Of a stretch of DNA of 6,613 nt, positions 6,487 through 6,613 are shown piece after piece; position 1 is the first letter of the stretch; each line of letters begins with the position of its first letter. The DNA is from DASUSF01 sp036375275 (GTDB lineage: Bacteria; Pseudomonadota; Alphaproteobacteria; Geminicoccales; Geminicoccaceae). Made by a program: the position numbers and the translations under genes. Under the pieces are notes generated by a model. It saw nothing but the letters and a program-made list of their open reading frames with translations. It did no database searches and was not told the origin of the DNA. The DNA lies in the NCBI GenBank assembly GCA_036375275.1, contig DASUSF010000411.1:1-6613 (forward strand), in the 5' to 3' direction.

Positions 6487-6613
6487 TCACTCGCGCACCG
6501 TCACCAGGAGCCCGGGACCGGCCTCGGCGAGCCGCGAGGTCGCGATCGTCTCGCCGTCCGCGATCTCGCCGCGCACGTAGATCCGCTCGCCGCGCGCCGC
6601 GACCAGGTCGACC
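6487..6613 (-). CDS. Probable RND efflux periplasmic adaptor, C-terminal fragment
   Basis: The last 41 codons of a minus-strand gene that continues past the right edge; the stop TGA is at 6489-6487. Visible residues include VDLVAARGERIYVRGEIADG and, further on, ETIATSRLAEAGPGLLVTV. This matches the membrane-proximal C-terminal domain of membrane fusion proteins of RND pumps, which commonly ends with a pattern like RVYVRG-l-dGd-VvtsrL---pG--V-V. Such proteins are lipid- or membrane-anchored and bridge the permease to an outer-membrane channel. An RND permease next on the same strand strongly supports this. The fragment is too short to exclude another protein, and the spacing to the permease is unusually long for such a pair. 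Confidence 0.65.
   Translation of the reverse strand, partial: VDLVAARGERIYVRGEIADGETIATSRLAEAGPGLLVTVRE

Noticed and set aside
6101..6490. Minus-strand open frame of 129 codons in the adaptor-permease gap
   Set aside because: The composition is Arg/Pro/Ser-rich with no membrane helix, domain or ribosome site, and it would overlap the permease start.

Overview
The window is GC-rich (about 70% by eye), gene-dense and reads like ordinary chromosome. Two small genes point to an alphaproteobacterium: an F1 ATPase zeta inhibitor (DUF1476) and a DUF1674 succinate dehydrogenase assembly factor, which are typically found together only in that class. Genus cannot be fixed from this sequence. There is no rRNA, tRNA, CRISPR array, transposase or phage gene.

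Layout. Positions 1-1960 hold a four-gene cluster on the minus strand, read right to left: the zeta ATPase inhibitor (1960-1640), the DUF1674/SDHAF4-like factor (1640-1467), an EamA/DMT transporter (about 1408-533) and a second, paralogous EamA transporter (533 to beyond the left edge). Two of the three junctions are one-base TGATG stop/start overlaps. A 92-bp gap (1961-2052) separates this cluster from a divergent plus-strand gene for an NRDE/TANGO2-family protein (2053-2880). That gene converges on a large minus-strand gene (6104-2949) for a 1051-residue RND efflux permease. Upstream of the permease lies about 380 bp with no convincing gene, then the last 41 codons of another minus-strand gene (6613-6487) that resembles the C-terminus of an RND periplasmic adaptor.

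How the genes may work together. Zeta restrains ATP hydrolysis by complex V and the DUF1674 factor helps mature complex II, so the first two genes form a small respiratory-maintenance pair with two inner-membrane metabolite exporters behind them. The adaptor and permease would make two parts of a tripartite envelope pump; no outer-membrane channel gene is visible.

I found no clearly new system. The points most worth checking are the missing ordinary start codon of the first EamA transporter (a single missing base would explain it), the long spacer between adaptor and permease, and the overlap-coupled zeta/DUF1674 pair.
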